Positions 25,760 to 34,352 of a DNA stretch of 64,000 bases are shown here, one piece after another (position 1 is the stretch's first letter; each line of letters begins with the position of its first letter). The notes under the pieces are model-generated. The model saw only the letters and a program-made list of their open reading frames with translations. It was not told where the DNA came from and made no database searches. The position numbers and the translations under genes are program-made. Source of the DNA: an uncultured Alphaproteobacteria bacterium (GTDB lineage: Bacteria > Pseudomonadota > Alphaproteobacteria > RF32 > CAG-239); contig CAJTLY010000007.1 of the NCBI GenBank assembly GCA_910577095.1, forward strand, positions 47,206 to 111,205. The letters are read 5' to 3'.

Positions 25760-26320
25760 TCACAAATAAGGGGTTAAATCGAACACTTCCGTATTTTTCC
25801 ACACCGGCTGCTGCACAAATACCGACAGTTCCGGCGGCAGCTTGTGCAAACGCAACATAACCGCCCGCATAAAGTTTCCATGGCTGAAAACGACCACATT
25901 ATGCTTGCGCAGCTTTCGCAAACGGGCCAGCATATCATCAACCCGCGACAACATTTGGTTGAAGGATTCGGCACCACGTCCGTCAACATAATCGGGATCG
26001 TTACGGGCAAAATACGCTTCCGCCCACGGAAGCCTTTCTTCCTGAGTCGTGTTGTTGCAACGGTCTGCATCCAAAAACGAAAACTCCTGCACCGGCCAGA
26101 TCTCGACCGGTGTCTCAGGATATTTTTCCGACAACGGCGCCGCCGTCTGCTGTGTGCGTACAAACGGCGAAACAACTATCAGATCCGGTCGGAAACTCAG
26201 CTTTTCGGCAAGCGCCAGCGCTTGTTTTTTTCCGTTTTCCGACAACACCGCACCGCCGTGGCTCGAGGTTCTGCCACCGGCATTACTGACGCTTTCCCCA
26301 TGTCTAATCATATATATCAT
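25760..26320 (-). CDS. Histidine phosphatase (phosphoglycerate mutase family)
   Basis: A 186-residue protein of the histidine phosphatase superfamily. The catalytic IRHGES motif is at residues 5-10, a second conserved block reads VVSPFVRTQQTA, and the second catalytic histidine is in VVFSHGNFMRA near 145. The substrate cannot be told from sequence; relatives act on sugar phosphates, nucleotides or phosphoproteins. It lies 58 bases after galE on the same strand, so it may belong to the ugd-galE unit. Confidence 0.9.
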   Translation of the reverse strand: MIYMIRHGESVSNAGGRTSSHGGAVLSENGKKQALALAEKLSFRPDLIVVSPFVRTQQTAAPLSEKYPETPVEIWPVQEFSFLDADRCNNTTQEERLPWAEAYFARNDPDYVDGRGAESFNQMLSRVDDMLARLRKLRKHNVVVFSHGNFMRAVMLRLHKLPPELSVFVQQPVWKNTEVFDLTPYL

Positions 26321-26378
26321 TGTTGTCTCTTCACATTTAATTCTTTAAAGCGCCCGCCTGTCGCCCCGGCCCTCGTTT

Positions 26379-27332
26379 TCAGGCCAGTTCGGTACGCACA
26401 ATATCTTCAATGGAAGTGTAAACCGGTTTCCACCCCAGCTCGGTTTCGGCTTTGCGGTTGGAAGCAACCAACACAGCCGGATCCCCCGGGCGCCGCGGCG
26501 CATACCGCACCGGAAGCGGCTTGCCGGTCACTTTTTCCGTCGCCGCCGCCACTTCCTGCACAGTCACGCCGTTGGTTGTCCCCAAATTGAAGACCGCGGA
26601 CGGCTTGCCTTCGAGCAGACGGTTAATTGCCAGCACATGGGCGGCCGCCAGATCGGACACATGTACATAATCCCGCACGCAGGTTCCGTCACGGGTTTCA
26701 TAATCATTGCCGAAAATCTGCAGGCATTCGCGTTTGCCGTCTACCACTTCGCGAATAATCGGCAACAGATTTTGCGGATTGCGGTCACGGCCTTTAATTG
26801 CCCCGCCGGCATCGTAACCCGCCGCATTGAAATAACGCAACGCCGTATATTTTATGCCTCGCAACCGGTCATACCACTCCATCAGACGTTCCATTTCAAC
26901 TTTGGTAAAACCGTAGAAACTGATCGGATTGAGCGGATGTTCCTCGTCAATCGGCCAATATTCGGGCATGCCGTAAACCGCTGCCGAGGAAGAAAAGACC
27001 AACGCCTTTACATTGCTTTTGGCCATTGCGTTCAAGACGTTAACCGCCCCGATCAAATTGTTTTCGGCATAAAGCTCGGGATTCTCCATCGACTCTCCCA
27101 CCGCTTTTTTAGCAGCCAGATAAACCACGGCGTCAATTCCGTCTTCCATGGCCGTTTTGAGCTTCGGATAATCGAGGATATCTCCTTCGACAAAGCCGGC
27201 ACCGGGGAACAGGTTAATTTTGTGGCCGCTTGAGAGATCGTCATAAACCACCGCTTGCGCGCCCCGGTCCAAAAGCTCTTTAACAACATGAGAACCGATA
27301 TAACCTGCACCGCCGATTACCAAAACTTTCAT
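26379..27332 (-). CDS. galE: UDP-glucose 4-epimerase
   Basis: A 317-residue extended short-chain dehydrogenase that interconverts UDP-glucose and UDP-galactose. The NAD-binding GGAGYIGS is at residues 7-14, the catalytic YGFTK motif near 145, a serine-rich FSSSAAVYG near 119, and the substrate region VFNLGTTNGVTVQE near 248. The frame continues to 27428, but the ATG at 27332 (MKVLVIGG) has AAGGAAA in front and is the normal start. Only 4 bases separate it from ugd, so the two are co-transcribed and feed surface polysaccharide or LPS sugar synthesis. Confidence 0.95.
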   Translation of the reverse strand: MKVLVIGGAGYIGSHVVKELLDRGAQAVVYDDLSSGHKINLFPGAGFVEGDILDYPKLKTAMEDGIDAVVYLAAKKAVGESMENPELYAENNLIGAVNVLNAMAKSNVKALVFSSSAAVYGMPEYWPIDEEHPLNPISFYGFTKVEMERLMEWYDRLRGIKYTALRYFNAAGYDAGGAIKGRDRNPQNLLPIIREVVDGKRECLQIFGNDYETRDGTCVRDYVHVSDLAAAHVLAINRLLEGKPSAVFNLGTTNGVTVQEVAAATEKVTGKPLPVRYAPRRPGDPAVLVASNRKAETELGWKPVYTSIEDIVRTELA

Positions 27333-27336
27333 TTGC

Positions 27337-28644
27337 TTATTTCCTTTGTCCGATACATTGATACTCAAAACCGGCCTGTTTAACCGCCTCGGCACTGAGC
27401 ATATTGCGCAGATCGACGATTTTGGCACAGTTCATAATTTTTGCCAACCGCCCGAGATCAAGCGTGCGGAAATCTTCCCATTCGGTCAGAATTACCGCGA
27501 CATCGGCCCCCGAGCAGGCTTCTTCCGCATCATTGGCATAAGACACCGTATTGTTGAGGATAGATTTGGCGTTGTTCAGCGCTTTCGGGTCGTATACCGT
27601 GATATTGCGGGAATATTTAATCATTTCCTTGATAATATCAATCGCCGGAGATTCGCGGCAGTCGTCGGTTCCGCCTTTAAATGCCAACCCGAGAACGGCA
27701 ATCTTTCCTTCCGGATGTTCTTTAATCGCTTCAATGACGCGTCGGCCCATTTTCACCTTGCGGTTGTCGTTTTCGGCAATTGTGGTTTCAATCAGATTGA
27801 GATGCGAACCGAATTTTTTGCCCATTTGCGCCATCGCGTTGGTATCTTTCGGAAAGCATGACCCGCCGTAACCGGGTCCCGGATTGAGGAATTTTTTGCC
27901 GATACGGGAGTCCAACCCCATCCCCTTCGCCACTTCGCGGATGTCGGCCCCGGAACATTCACAGAAATCCGCCATTTCGTTAACATAATGAATTTTCATT
28001 GCCAAAAAGGCATTGGATGCATATTTGATCGTTTCTGAAGAACGGCGTTTAACACACAAAAACTCGCTTTTTCCTTCAAAGGGACGATACAATTCCAACA
28101 TCACTTTCCGCGCTTTTTCGCTGTCGGTGCCGATTACAATCCGATCCGGATTGAAAAAGTCGTGAATGGCAAAACCTTCGCGCAGAAACTCGGGCAGAGA
28201 AACAACGTCAAAATCGGCTTTCGGATTGACTTTGGCAATGATTTGTTCAATCTCGTCGCCGGTACCGACCGGAACCGTCGATTTGGTTGCCACAACCGTA
28301 TAACCGTCCAAATATCCGGCCAACTCTTCGGCCGCTGCATAAATATATTTAAGATCGGCTTCCTTTGTCACCGGATGCGGCGGTGTTCCGACGGCCAGCA
28401 TGACAATATCCGCCCCTTTCACCGCCGATTCCATATCGGTGGTAAAAGAAAGCGCGCCGGCCGCAACGTTTTTGCGAAACAATTCTTCCATTCCGTCTTC
28501 ATATAAAGTTAACTCGCCCCGATTGAGTTTGTCGATCTTGTCCGCCAGTTTGTCGACGCAAACGACGCGGTTACCAAGTTCGGCAAGGCCGACCCCGGTT
28601 GGCAGTCCTACATATCCGGTTCCGATAATAGCAACTTTCTTCAT
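27337..28644 (-). CDS. ugd: UDP-glucose 6-dehydrogenase
   Basis: A 435-residue enzyme that oxidises UDP-glucose twice to UDP-glucuronate using NAD. The N-terminal Rossmann motif GTGYVGLPTG is at residues 8-17; the catalytic cysteine lies in PGPGYGGSCFPKD near 259; VLGLAFKGGTDDCRESPA near 320 is the C-terminal NAD-linked domain. The product supplies glucuronate or precursors for lipid A and capsule sugars. It is the first gene of the ugd-galE unit, with a candidate promoter 60-90 bases upstream. Confidence 0.95.
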   Translation of the reverse strand: MKKVAIIGTGYVGLPTGVGLAELGNRVVCVDKLADKIDKLNRGELTLYEDGMEELFRKNVAAGALSFTTDMESAVKGADIVMLAVGTPPHPVTKEADLKYIYAAAEELAGYLDGYTVVATKSTVPVGTGDEIEQIIAKVNPKADFDVVSLPEFLREGFAIHDFFNPDRIVIGTDSEKARKVMLELYRPFEGKSEFLCVKRRSSETIKYASNAFLAMKIHYVNEMADFCECSGADIREVAKGMGLDSRIGKKFLNPGPGYGGSCFPKDTNAMAQMGKKFGSHLNLIETTIAENDNRKVKMGRRVIEAIKEHPEGKIAVLGLAFKGGTDDCRESPAIDIIKEMIKYSRNITVYDPKALNNAKSILNNTVSYANDAEEACSGADVAVILTEWEDFRTLDLGRLAKIMNCAKIVDLRNMLSAEAVKQAGFEYQCIGQRK

Positions 28645-28704
28645 TATAGAATATCCTCACTAATACAATTATTACATACTTTTAGTTTAGTCAGATCACA
28701 ACTA

Positions 28705-28732
28705 ATTATAGTATCGCAACATTAAAACACAA
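28705..28732 (-). promoter_or_regulatory. Candidate promoter of ugd-galE
   Basis: On the minus strand TTGTGT (28727-28732), 16 bases, and a perfect TATAAT (28705-28710). The start codon of ugd is about 60 bases downstream. Confidence 0.5.
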
Positions 28733-28752
28733 GTACTGATTACATTTTGCAC

Positions 28753-28798
28753 ACGACTTATAATTTGTATTGCGCAAGTCGTTAAAAAACACTATATT
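28753..28798 (+). promoter_or_regulatory. Promoter of the 28825 gene with overlapping inverted repeat
   Basis: TTGCGC (28770-28775), 17 bases and TATATT (28793-28798). An inverted repeat, ACGACTT (28753-28759) with AAGTCGT (28776-28782), brackets the -35 box and could be an operator. Confidence 0.5.
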
Positions 28799-28824
28799 TT
28801 TTAAAACTTAATTTGAGGAAAAAG

Positions 28825-29499
28825 ATGCAAAAAGAGCTTTACCTGTTTATTGTGTGGCAGAACGCCCGGTTTATGGAAAAACAGATCGCGGCCGATCTCA
28901 AAAAGAAATTCGAAATTTTCCGAATTCTCGAAGTGACTTGGAAACCGGAAAATTTTTCCCTCAATTTGGCACGGTTCTACGGCAAAAAACTGCCCAAAGG
29001 ATGTAAAAAAGAAAAAGAAACCGGCGCCGGCTCTTTTCGGGTGTATTTGGTTTATGACCACAACCCCCAGTATGCAGACGGCAAAAATGTCAACATTGTC
29101 AAAAGCAAATACGAATACCGCCAGTTAACCGGCGGCGGCAATCTGATACACGCCAGCGACAATCCGTCCGAAACCAACGAAAACCTTTTGCTGTTGTTCG
29201 GAAAAACAATTAAGGATTTTGAACAGGAAGGCCCTGACACCGCAATAACGCCTTACGGGCGGGATCTGATCGGCTGCCCGGTATGGGAAAGTTTGGAACA
29301 GGCTCTCGAAGCCGTTAAGAAAGTTCCGTTTACCCGGGTCAAAGCCTATAAAAACTCTTATCTGATTCACAGCCGCAACGCCGATCTCGCTCGCCGGATT
29401 CTCAACGCTTCCAGCCATTTTTCAATTCCGGGAATCCATAAATATTCGATCGAAATCGGCAAATCGCGGCAACCGGTATATATCCGCAAGGTCAACTAA
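28825..29499 (+). CDS. Unrecognised 224-residue protein
   Basis: A soluble protein with no signal peptide or membrane helix. I do not know its family. Distinctive stretches are the N-terminal LYLFIVWQNARFMEKQI, NLARFYGKKLPKG near residue 50, and YRQLTGGGNLIHASDNPSETN near 95, which reads like the HxSD segment of nucleoside diphosphate kinases; the rest does not fit that enzyme. I recall similar proteins beside cell-surface sugar genes, and ugd-galE lie divergently upstream, but this is weak. The start is the ATG at 28825 after TTGAGGA. It converges with the next gene and overlaps it by 4 bases. Confidence 0.8.
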   Translation: MQKELYLFIVWQNARFMEKQIAADLKKKFEIFRILEVTWKPENFSLNLARFYGKKLPKGCKKEKETGAGSFRVYLVYDHNPQYADGKNVNIVKSKYEYRQLTGGGNLIHASDNPSETNENLLLLFGKTIKDFEQEGPDTAITPYGRDLIGCPVWESLEQALEAVKKVPFTRVKAYKNSYLIHSRNADLARRILNASSHFSIPGIHKYSIEIGKSRQPVYIRKVN

Positions 29500-29855
29500 A
29501 TCTTACGGTGTTTTTTTGCGGTAACGTCATCATCGTCGTCGTCGTCCGCTTCGGCATCCGGCGTTCTGGTAAACAAAACGTTCCATATCTGGCGTCTGAA
29601 CATCCAGATGTTGATCAGTCCGAGTACTACCATCAGCGAAGCAAAAAGATACAAAATATAATACCAGCTGAGTTCGGTCGCATTCATCATCACTTCCTGG
29701 TTGGTAAAACGCAAAAAGCTGATCGACACCGCGGTGACAATAAAAGAAACCAAAAAAGCCCCCATCCACACCCGGCGCATCACAAACTTATCCGCCATCA
29801 GTGATGTCAGGGCATAAATTAAAAACAAAGCCACAAATAAATATAATTCCATCAT
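29496..29855 (-). CDS. Small three-helix membrane protein, unknown
   Basis: A 119-residue protein with membrane helices at about 3-20, 30-48 and 62-84. The C-terminus is charged: an acidic run of aspartates (ADDDDDDD) followed by KKHRK. I do not recognise a family. GAGGTATACG precedes a tandem ATG pair; either could start it. It stands alone and its stop overlaps the stop of the 28825 gene. Confidence 0.7.
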   Translation of the reverse strand: MMELYLFVALFLIYALTSLMADKFVMRRVWMGAFLVSFIVTAVSISFLRFTNQEVMMNATELSWYYILYLFASLMVVLGLINIWMFRRQIWNVLFTRTPDAEADDDDDDDVTAKKHRKI

Positions 29856-29973
29856 CGTATACCTCTTAATTATCTTTCGCTAAATAAGATAATGATGCTT
29901 CCGGTCTTTTCAACAACCGCCGCATTTTTTATTTGCCTGCAAACAGTTATTTGACATCCCGCTATTTTCACAT

Positions 29974-30012
29974 AAGAAAAGACTGCTACCTTACGGCAGC
30001 AGTCTTTTCTTT
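29974..30012 (-). terminator. Terminator, usable on both strands
   Basis: A 14-bp perfect stem, AAGAAAAGACTGCT (about 29974-29987) with AGCAGTCTTTTCTT (29998-30011), with Ts at the end of either arm. It lies just after the 30023 gene. Confidence 0.85.
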
Positions 30013-30022
30013 GATTTCGGGG

Positions 30023-30271
30023 TCAACCTCTGTAGAACCACCACGAAATCAACACGTTTCTTTTACCGGTAATCCAGCAAAAGATCGTATAGATCCCGCC
30101 GATCACAGCACCAAAAGCCCACATACCGCCGAAAATCCAGCCGATAAGCGCGCCGAGAAACGCCGTGATCACCAGTTCGAGCACATAGCTCAAACCGTTG
30201 TAGAACAATTCTTTGCACGCACCGCAAAGAACACATACTATAAAACCGCCGAAAATAATACTTGCTATCAT
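30023..30271 (-). CDS. Small three-helix membrane protein without ribosome site
   Basis: An 82-residue, almost wholly hydrophobic protein with glycine-rich helices (about 2-18, 28-45, 48-67; GALIGWIFGGMWAFGAVIGG). I do not recognise it. The 25 bases before the ATG are nearly all A and T, with no Shine-Dalgarno sequence, unlike most genes in this window. It may be co-transcribed with the 30341 gene, 69 bases upstream. A terminator follows. Confidence 0.6.
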   Translation of the reverse strand: MIASIIFGGFIVCVLCGACKELFYNGLSYVLELVITAFLGALIGWIFGGMWAFGAVIGGIYTIFCWITGKRNVLISWWFYRG

Positions 30272-30340
30272 AGTTTTAATTTTTTTAAATTTTACATTTG
30301 TCTCCGATTATCAGCTCTCAACGCCGGAGACTTGGCGTTG

Positions 30341-30655
30341 TCAGAACAAAAACTTATTATCATTTTTTCTCCAAGATCCCCAGTGAACAATCACCAGAAA
30401 AACATTGACAATCACGATGCCTGTTAAGGTCACAATCATCTCCGTATATCCCGGGAAAAACTTATTAATGATACCGTCGATTATCCCTCCTACCAAAACC
30501 GGTAAGAAATTTACAAACAAAGATACCCATGTCTGTATGGCATCATCGGTTTTAGTGGTAAACATCAACCATAAACCGGTCAATATCATTACACCCAAAC
30601 CAATTTTTAGAGATAAACATAAAGTTACGGTCTCAGTTATTGTCGTTGTTTCCAT
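30341..30655 (-). CDS. Small three-helix membrane protein without ribosome site
   Basis: A 104-residue protein with helices at about 10-31, 44-63 and 72-93, an N-terminus rich in threonine (METTTITETVTL) and a basic C-terminus (RKNDNKFLF). No family recognised. There is no Shine-Dalgarno sequence before the ATG. Holins have a similar size and layout, but there is no phage context, so I do not call it that. It likely forms a unit with the 30023 gene. Confidence 0.6.
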   Translation of the reverse strand: METTTITETVTLCLSLKIGLGVMILTGLWLMFTTKTDDAIQTWVSLFVNFLPVLVGGIIDGIINKFFPGYTEMIVTLTGIVIVNVFLVIVHWGSWRKNDNKFLF

Positions 30656-31000
30656 AATATTTAGATTTAAAGGTTATTACTGTTGTCTGTTCAAGTTTTC
30701 ACTCAAATGTTCGACAGTTACAACCGATAAAAAAGGCAAAACCTAATTTTATGACGGCAAGCTTGCGAATAATTGAATAGAAAAATTGAACAGACTAATT
30801 TTGTTATACCTTTATTATATGTTTTTTGTCACAAATTGCAAGCAAAATCCTGCTTTTTTGTCATTTTTTTTAATTAACCCTATATTCTTGACAAAATACA
30901 AGCTGATAAGCTTCGCAATTGTGCAAACAACTTCTCTCAAATTCAAAAATCCGCTGGAGCAGCCGATATTTAGCCTTACCGAAAGAATTCCTTATTTCAC
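30656..31000. other. A/T-rich gap without a credible gene
   Basis: No coding region here looks real: a 113-codon plus-strand frame (30786-31127) has no ribosome site and runs into slt antisense. On the minus strand TTGCAA (30836-30841), 16 bases and TATAAT (30814-30819) could be a promoter for the 30341 gene, which would give a leader of about 150 bases. TTGACA at 30888-30893 on the plus strand has no matching -10. Confidence 0.5.
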
Positions 31001-31023
31001 AAAAAAAGCCCCGTCTCCGGGGC
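31001..31023 (-). terminator. Terminator of slt
   Basis: GCCCCG (31008-31013) pairs with CGGGGC (31018-31023). On the minus strand seven Ts follow. It begins 4 bases after the slt stop. Confidence 0.9.
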
Positions 31024-31027
31024 AAAA

Positions 31028-32791
31028 TTATGATTGCGGCACTTCATCCAACAACGGCCACTTGCCTTCCAGAAATTGCTGCAAACTTTGCTGCTTTTGC
31101 CGCAACCGCGACCCATACATCCAATAGTTGGTAATCACCCGCTTAACGTACAATCGAGTTTCCCGCCACGGAATCATTTCCATAAACAACAGGGGATCGT
31201 TTTGATAATCAATATTTTCAACCCATCGTTTCAGGTTATGCGGACCGCCGTTATAAGAAGCCGCCAAAAAAATCAGATTATCGCCGACATGTTCCTTTTG
31301 CCGCAACAGAGAAACATAATCCTGACCGATCTTCAGGTTAACCTGGCGGTCAAACAACGGCCGCCAGTTGGTTTTAAAAGATTTATCGCCGGTCACTTCG
31401 GCTGCGGTTGCCGGCATCACCTGCATCAATCCGCAAGCACCGGCATGGCTGCGCACCGTCGGCGCAAATAAAGATTCCTGCCGGGTGAGCGCCCATACCC
31501 ATGCCGGATTGACCGTCCACCCCGGTTCCGGCTGCCACGCCGGCCGCGGGTACAAAAACGGATCATAGGCGCGACCTTTGTCATAGTTTTTCAGATCGTT
31601 AGCCACCACAAAACTCAAATTCGCCAAGCTGTACTGGCTGCTGATATAAAGCAAAAGTTCTTTCTGGCGAATATTCATTTTGCCGTAATTGCGGCGCAAA
31701 TCGCTTTCGGCCAAATCCGGCTGCCCCGCTTCCGCCAGCAAAACCCCGCGCCGGATCGCCGGAGAAGCCACGATTTCTTTTATGTAAGATTTGTCGTCCA
31801 AACGGTTAAAATAATGACGCGGCTGCCAGTCATAGCTGACTTTGTCGGTCAGCATATAACGGGCCAAAATCCCGTAAAAAGTACGCGGATATTTGGTGGC
31901 AAGCCGTAAGTTGGCGGTTGCTCCGTCGGGACGCTTTAACTTGATGTTGGCACGATAAGCCCAATACGCACCGGCAGCTGTCAACCAGGGATCATTATCC
32001 TTCAGGCGTGCCAGCCTGCCAAAATAATCGGCCGCCAGTTTATAATTTTTTTCCTTCCAGGCCGCCAGACCGCCAAACCAGCTCGCCGTTGCGTCATGGC
32101 TGCGCAAGATCGGCTGCCGGCTCCATTTTAAGGCCGCTTTATTGTCACCTTCCAGAAAATAAGCCGATGCCAAAGTCGCGCTCATCGCATCATAATTCTT
32201 TACCGGCATCAGTTTTTTGAACTTTTTGTCATTTAATATTTTGACCGCCGTCTCATGCTTGGAACTGCGGATCGATTTGAGGAATTCGTCAATTTTGGTT
32301 TTGACATATTTGCGGTCGGCCGCTTTCAGACGCGTATAGCCGTCCTTATACCAACTGTAGGATGCATAAATCTTTTTCTTTTCCTTGACCGGCTTGGGAG
32401 GCTTGTAGCCGGGCGCTTTCGTCACCGCCAGATTTTTGATCCGTTGATATTGCGGAAGCATCGGATACCTTTTTAACCAGCTCTGCAATTCTTCATAAGA
32501 AGATTTGTAATCTTTATGCAGGTATTTCTCCGCCAACACATGCCCGAGCAACGCATGGCCTTTGAGTTTTTTCTGCAGTTCTTCCGCCGTTTTAATATCG
32601 TTGGCTTTCAAAGCAGCGAAAATATCACGGTAATTTTTGACGTCGGCTTCGGAAACAGCGGCCTCTTCCCGTACCCGACGATAAACCGTCGGGTCGATAA
32701 TTTTAAAATTTTTTGACGCTGCCGCGGCCTCCCACGGAAGCATCAGCAACGCCAAAAACACTGTCAAAACTTTTTTCAATTTTTTACTCAA
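31028..32791 (-). CDS. slt: Soluble lytic murein transglycosylase
   Basis: A 587-residue periplasmic enzyme that cleaves peptidoglycan between MurNAc and GlcNAc, leaving 1,6-anhydroMurNAc. It has a signal peptide (about 1-25), an alpha-helical superhelical U and L region (to about residue 410), and the C-terminal lysozyme-like domain: ALTRQESLFAPTVRSHAGACGLMQVMPATA with catalytic Glu439, then AASYNGGPHNLKRW near 520. It ends shortly after RVITNYWMYGSRL. It is the last gene of a minus-strand run that includes two exported hypothetical proteins, 8 bases upstream. Confidence 0.95.
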   Translation of the reverse strand: MSKKLKKVLTVFLALLMLPWEAAAASKNFKIIDPTVYRRVREEAAVSEADVKNYRDIFAALKANDIKTAEELQKKLKGHALLGHVLAEKYLHKDYKSSYEELQSWLKRYPMLPQYQRIKNLAVTKAPGYKPPKPVKEKKKIYASYSWYKDGYTRLKAADRKYVKTKIDEFLKSIRSSKHETAVKILNDKKFKKLMPVKNYDAMSATLASAYFLEGDNKAALKWSRQPILRSHDATASWFGGLAAWKEKNYKLAADYFGRLARLKDNDPWLTAAGAYWAYRANIKLKRPDGATANLRLATKYPRTFYGILARYMLTDKVSYDWQPRHYFNRLDDKSYIKEIVASPAIRRGVLLAEAGQPDLAESDLRRNYGKMNIRQKELLLYISSQYSLANLSFVVANDLKNYDKGRAYDPFLYPRPAWQPEPGWTVNPAWVWALTRQESLFAPTVRSHAGACGLMQVMPATAAEVTGDKSFKTNWRPLFDRQVNLKIGQDYVSLLRQKEHVGDNLIFLAASYNGGPHNLKRWVENIDYQNDPLLFMEMIPWRETRLYVKRVITNYWMYGSRLRQKQQSLQQFLEGKWPLLDEVPQS

Positions 32792-32799
32792 ACCAACTT

Positions 32800-33510
32800 C
32801 TAAATTTCCTTAAGCCAACGGATTTTTGCCGCACATTGTCGCTGTGTCATTCCTTTGACCCGGCAGCGGTTGACGATGATGTTGGGCTGTTTGTCCATAC
32901 TGTAACAACCGTCTCCCAACAAACCGTAATCAAAATGGTTTTCTACCCCGGGTTCAACGTCGCTGAAAGTCAAGACCGTTTCCATCCCCGGCCACTTGAG
33001 CCGATAGCTGATGTTGGACAGTTTAACCGGCAAGGTTGTCATCACCGCAAAACGGGCACTGCAGCGGATTCGTCCCGATGGGCTGCGATAAATGCTAAAA
33101 TCGCGCATAAACAACATAATCAATTCGTCTTCGGGATGATCCTCGGTTGTTTCGACCGTTATTCCTCCGACCTGCGAATAGCGGCGAAACGGTTCCTGTG
33201 TCTTTTGTGCCTGCGGTTGAGGTTGTTTTTTGCCGTAGGCATAATCAAAAGGAGAATTGACCGGCTGTTTTTCGACCTCGCCGGCTTCGGTGTTTTCAGC
33301 CGTCTCGACAACCGAATGCTTAGTTTCCGGCAGGGAGGAGTTGGCGTCAGCTTTTTGGACCGCCTGAGCATCGGAAACCGGAGCGGTCGTCGGAGACTGA
33401 ACCGGCACGCGGTTGCCGGTTGCATTAAAAAACTGGGCGGCTGCCGGTTGTGCAAGCACAAGCCCGGCAACAACAGCCGAAAATATTCTGAATATATTTA
33501 TTCTCTTCAT
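32800..33510 (-). CDS. Exported protein, diverged paralog of its neighbour
   Basis: A 236-residue exported protein with a signal peptide (about 1-26, ending QPAAAQ). A linker rich in proline, glutamine and threonine runs to about residue 110, followed by a folded domain with IRCSARFAVMT, LKWPGMETVLTFSDVEPG, GDGCYSM and NRCRVKGMT. The order of cysteines and aromatic residues matches the 33532 product, so the two look like old duplicates. I do not recognise the family. The frame begins with GTG at 33516, but the ATG at 33510 lies at better distance from AAGGG and starts the signal peptide (MKRINIF). Confidence 0.75.
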   Translation of the reverse strand: MKRINIFRIFSAVVAGLVLAQPAAAQFFNATGNRVPVQSPTTAPVSDAQAVQKADANSSLPETKHSVVETAENTEAGEVEKQPVNSPFDYAYGKKQPQPQAQKTQEPFRRYSQVGGITVETTEDHPEDELIMLFMRDFSIYRSPSGRIRCSARFAVMTTLPVKLSNISYRLKWPGMETVLTFSDVEPGVENHFDYGLLGDGCYSMDKQPNIIVNRCRVKGMTQRQCAAKIRWLKEI

Positions 33511-33531
33511 CGGCACACCCTTGTTAAAATA

Positions 33532-34266
33532 TTATTTGATTCCGCTGATAATACTTCCGGCGGCTCCCAAAGTTTCAACCGTTTTGGCATAAATGCTTTC
33601 GGCTTCGTCCTTGCTTTCCTGCTTTTTGGCATCTTCGCGGGCTTTTTCTTCATCAGGGGTAATTTCCTTAAAGTCCAGATAATACTGGGCATCTTCCGGA
33701 GAAACGTACTTGAACATCCGGCTGCAGGCATTTCCCTGGCTGCTGCGACGCGCGGACCGGTTGGCGCCGGAAAGACCGTCGGCACTACAGGATTTGACAT
33801 TAAAATCAACTTTTTCGATCAAAAGAAAGCAGCGGTCGGTATTGATACGGTTATTAATGGTAACCTGCTTATAAGACTTGACGGAAGGAACTTCGATCAT
33901 AACGCTGACGTCTTTGGAAGTTCTTCTCTCGGTTTCCGAATAAGAACGGTTAACATTGCGGTTTTGTTTGGCGGCATCCTCTTCTTTTTCTTCGCTGATA
34001 ACTTCTTCAAGAGAAGTATCTTTCCATGCAAAATCCAACAAAGCTTCTTTGATGTTATAAGACGAACGGTTATAGAAAGTGGTGTTAAAGTCACAGGCAA
34101 TGACTTCGCCGTCACGATTTTTAACCGGTGTAACGTCATGAATTTTAAACAGCACTTCTTCGACATTGTCGCTGTCGCCGGCAGCCGGCGCTGCTCCCGC
34201 CGAACTGATGTTGGTTGCCAACAGAAGGCTGAGTGCCAAACCGAAAACTTTTTTGTTAATGTTCAT
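33532..34266 (-). CDS. Exported protein, diverged paralog of its neighbour
   Basis: A 244-residue protein with a signal peptide (about 1-26). Its folded part contains VIACDFNTTFYNRSSYNIKEALLDFAW, then KSYKQVTINNRINTDRCFLL and FNVKSCSADG, the same plan as the 32800 product. A charged helical C-terminal region (DEEKAREDAKKQESKDEAE) and a hydrophobic end (LGAAGSIISGI) follow. The family is unknown to me. AGGAAAGC lies before the ATG. It is the first gene of the run toward slt, with 21 bases to the next gene. Confidence 0.75.
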   Translation of the reverse strand: MNINKKVFGLALSLLLATNISSAGAAPAAGDSDNVEEVLFKIHDVTPVKNRDGEVIACDFNTTFYNRSSYNIKEALLDFAWKDTSLEEVISEEKEEDAAKQNRNVNRSYSETERRTSKDVSVMIEVPSVKSYKQVTINNRINTDRCFLLIEKVDFNVKSCSADGLSGANRSARRSSQGNACSRMFKYVSPEDAQYYLDFKEITPDEEKAREDAKKQESKDEAESIYAKTVETLGAAGSIISGIK

Positions 34267-34352
34267 TTTGCTTTCCTCAAAAGTTATTTATCAAGATTTA
34301 CCGAATAATAATTCAATTTTTTTAAATTTACCAACAAATTATGAATAAAAAC

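Noticed and set aside
28825..29499. Nucleoside diphosphate kinase
   Set aside because: Only the HASD-like motif is similar; the catalytic histidine region and overall sequence do not fit.
30341..30655. Phage holin
   Set aside because: Size and helices fit loosely, but there is no endolysin or other phage gene near it.
30786..31127. 113-codon plus-strand open frame
   Set aside because: No ribosome site; A/T-rich at first and then antisense to the terminator and 3' end of slt.
32713..34308. 531-codon plus-strand open frame
   Set aside because: It spans, antisense, two exported-protein genes with good signal peptides and ribosome sites. It arises from codon bias.
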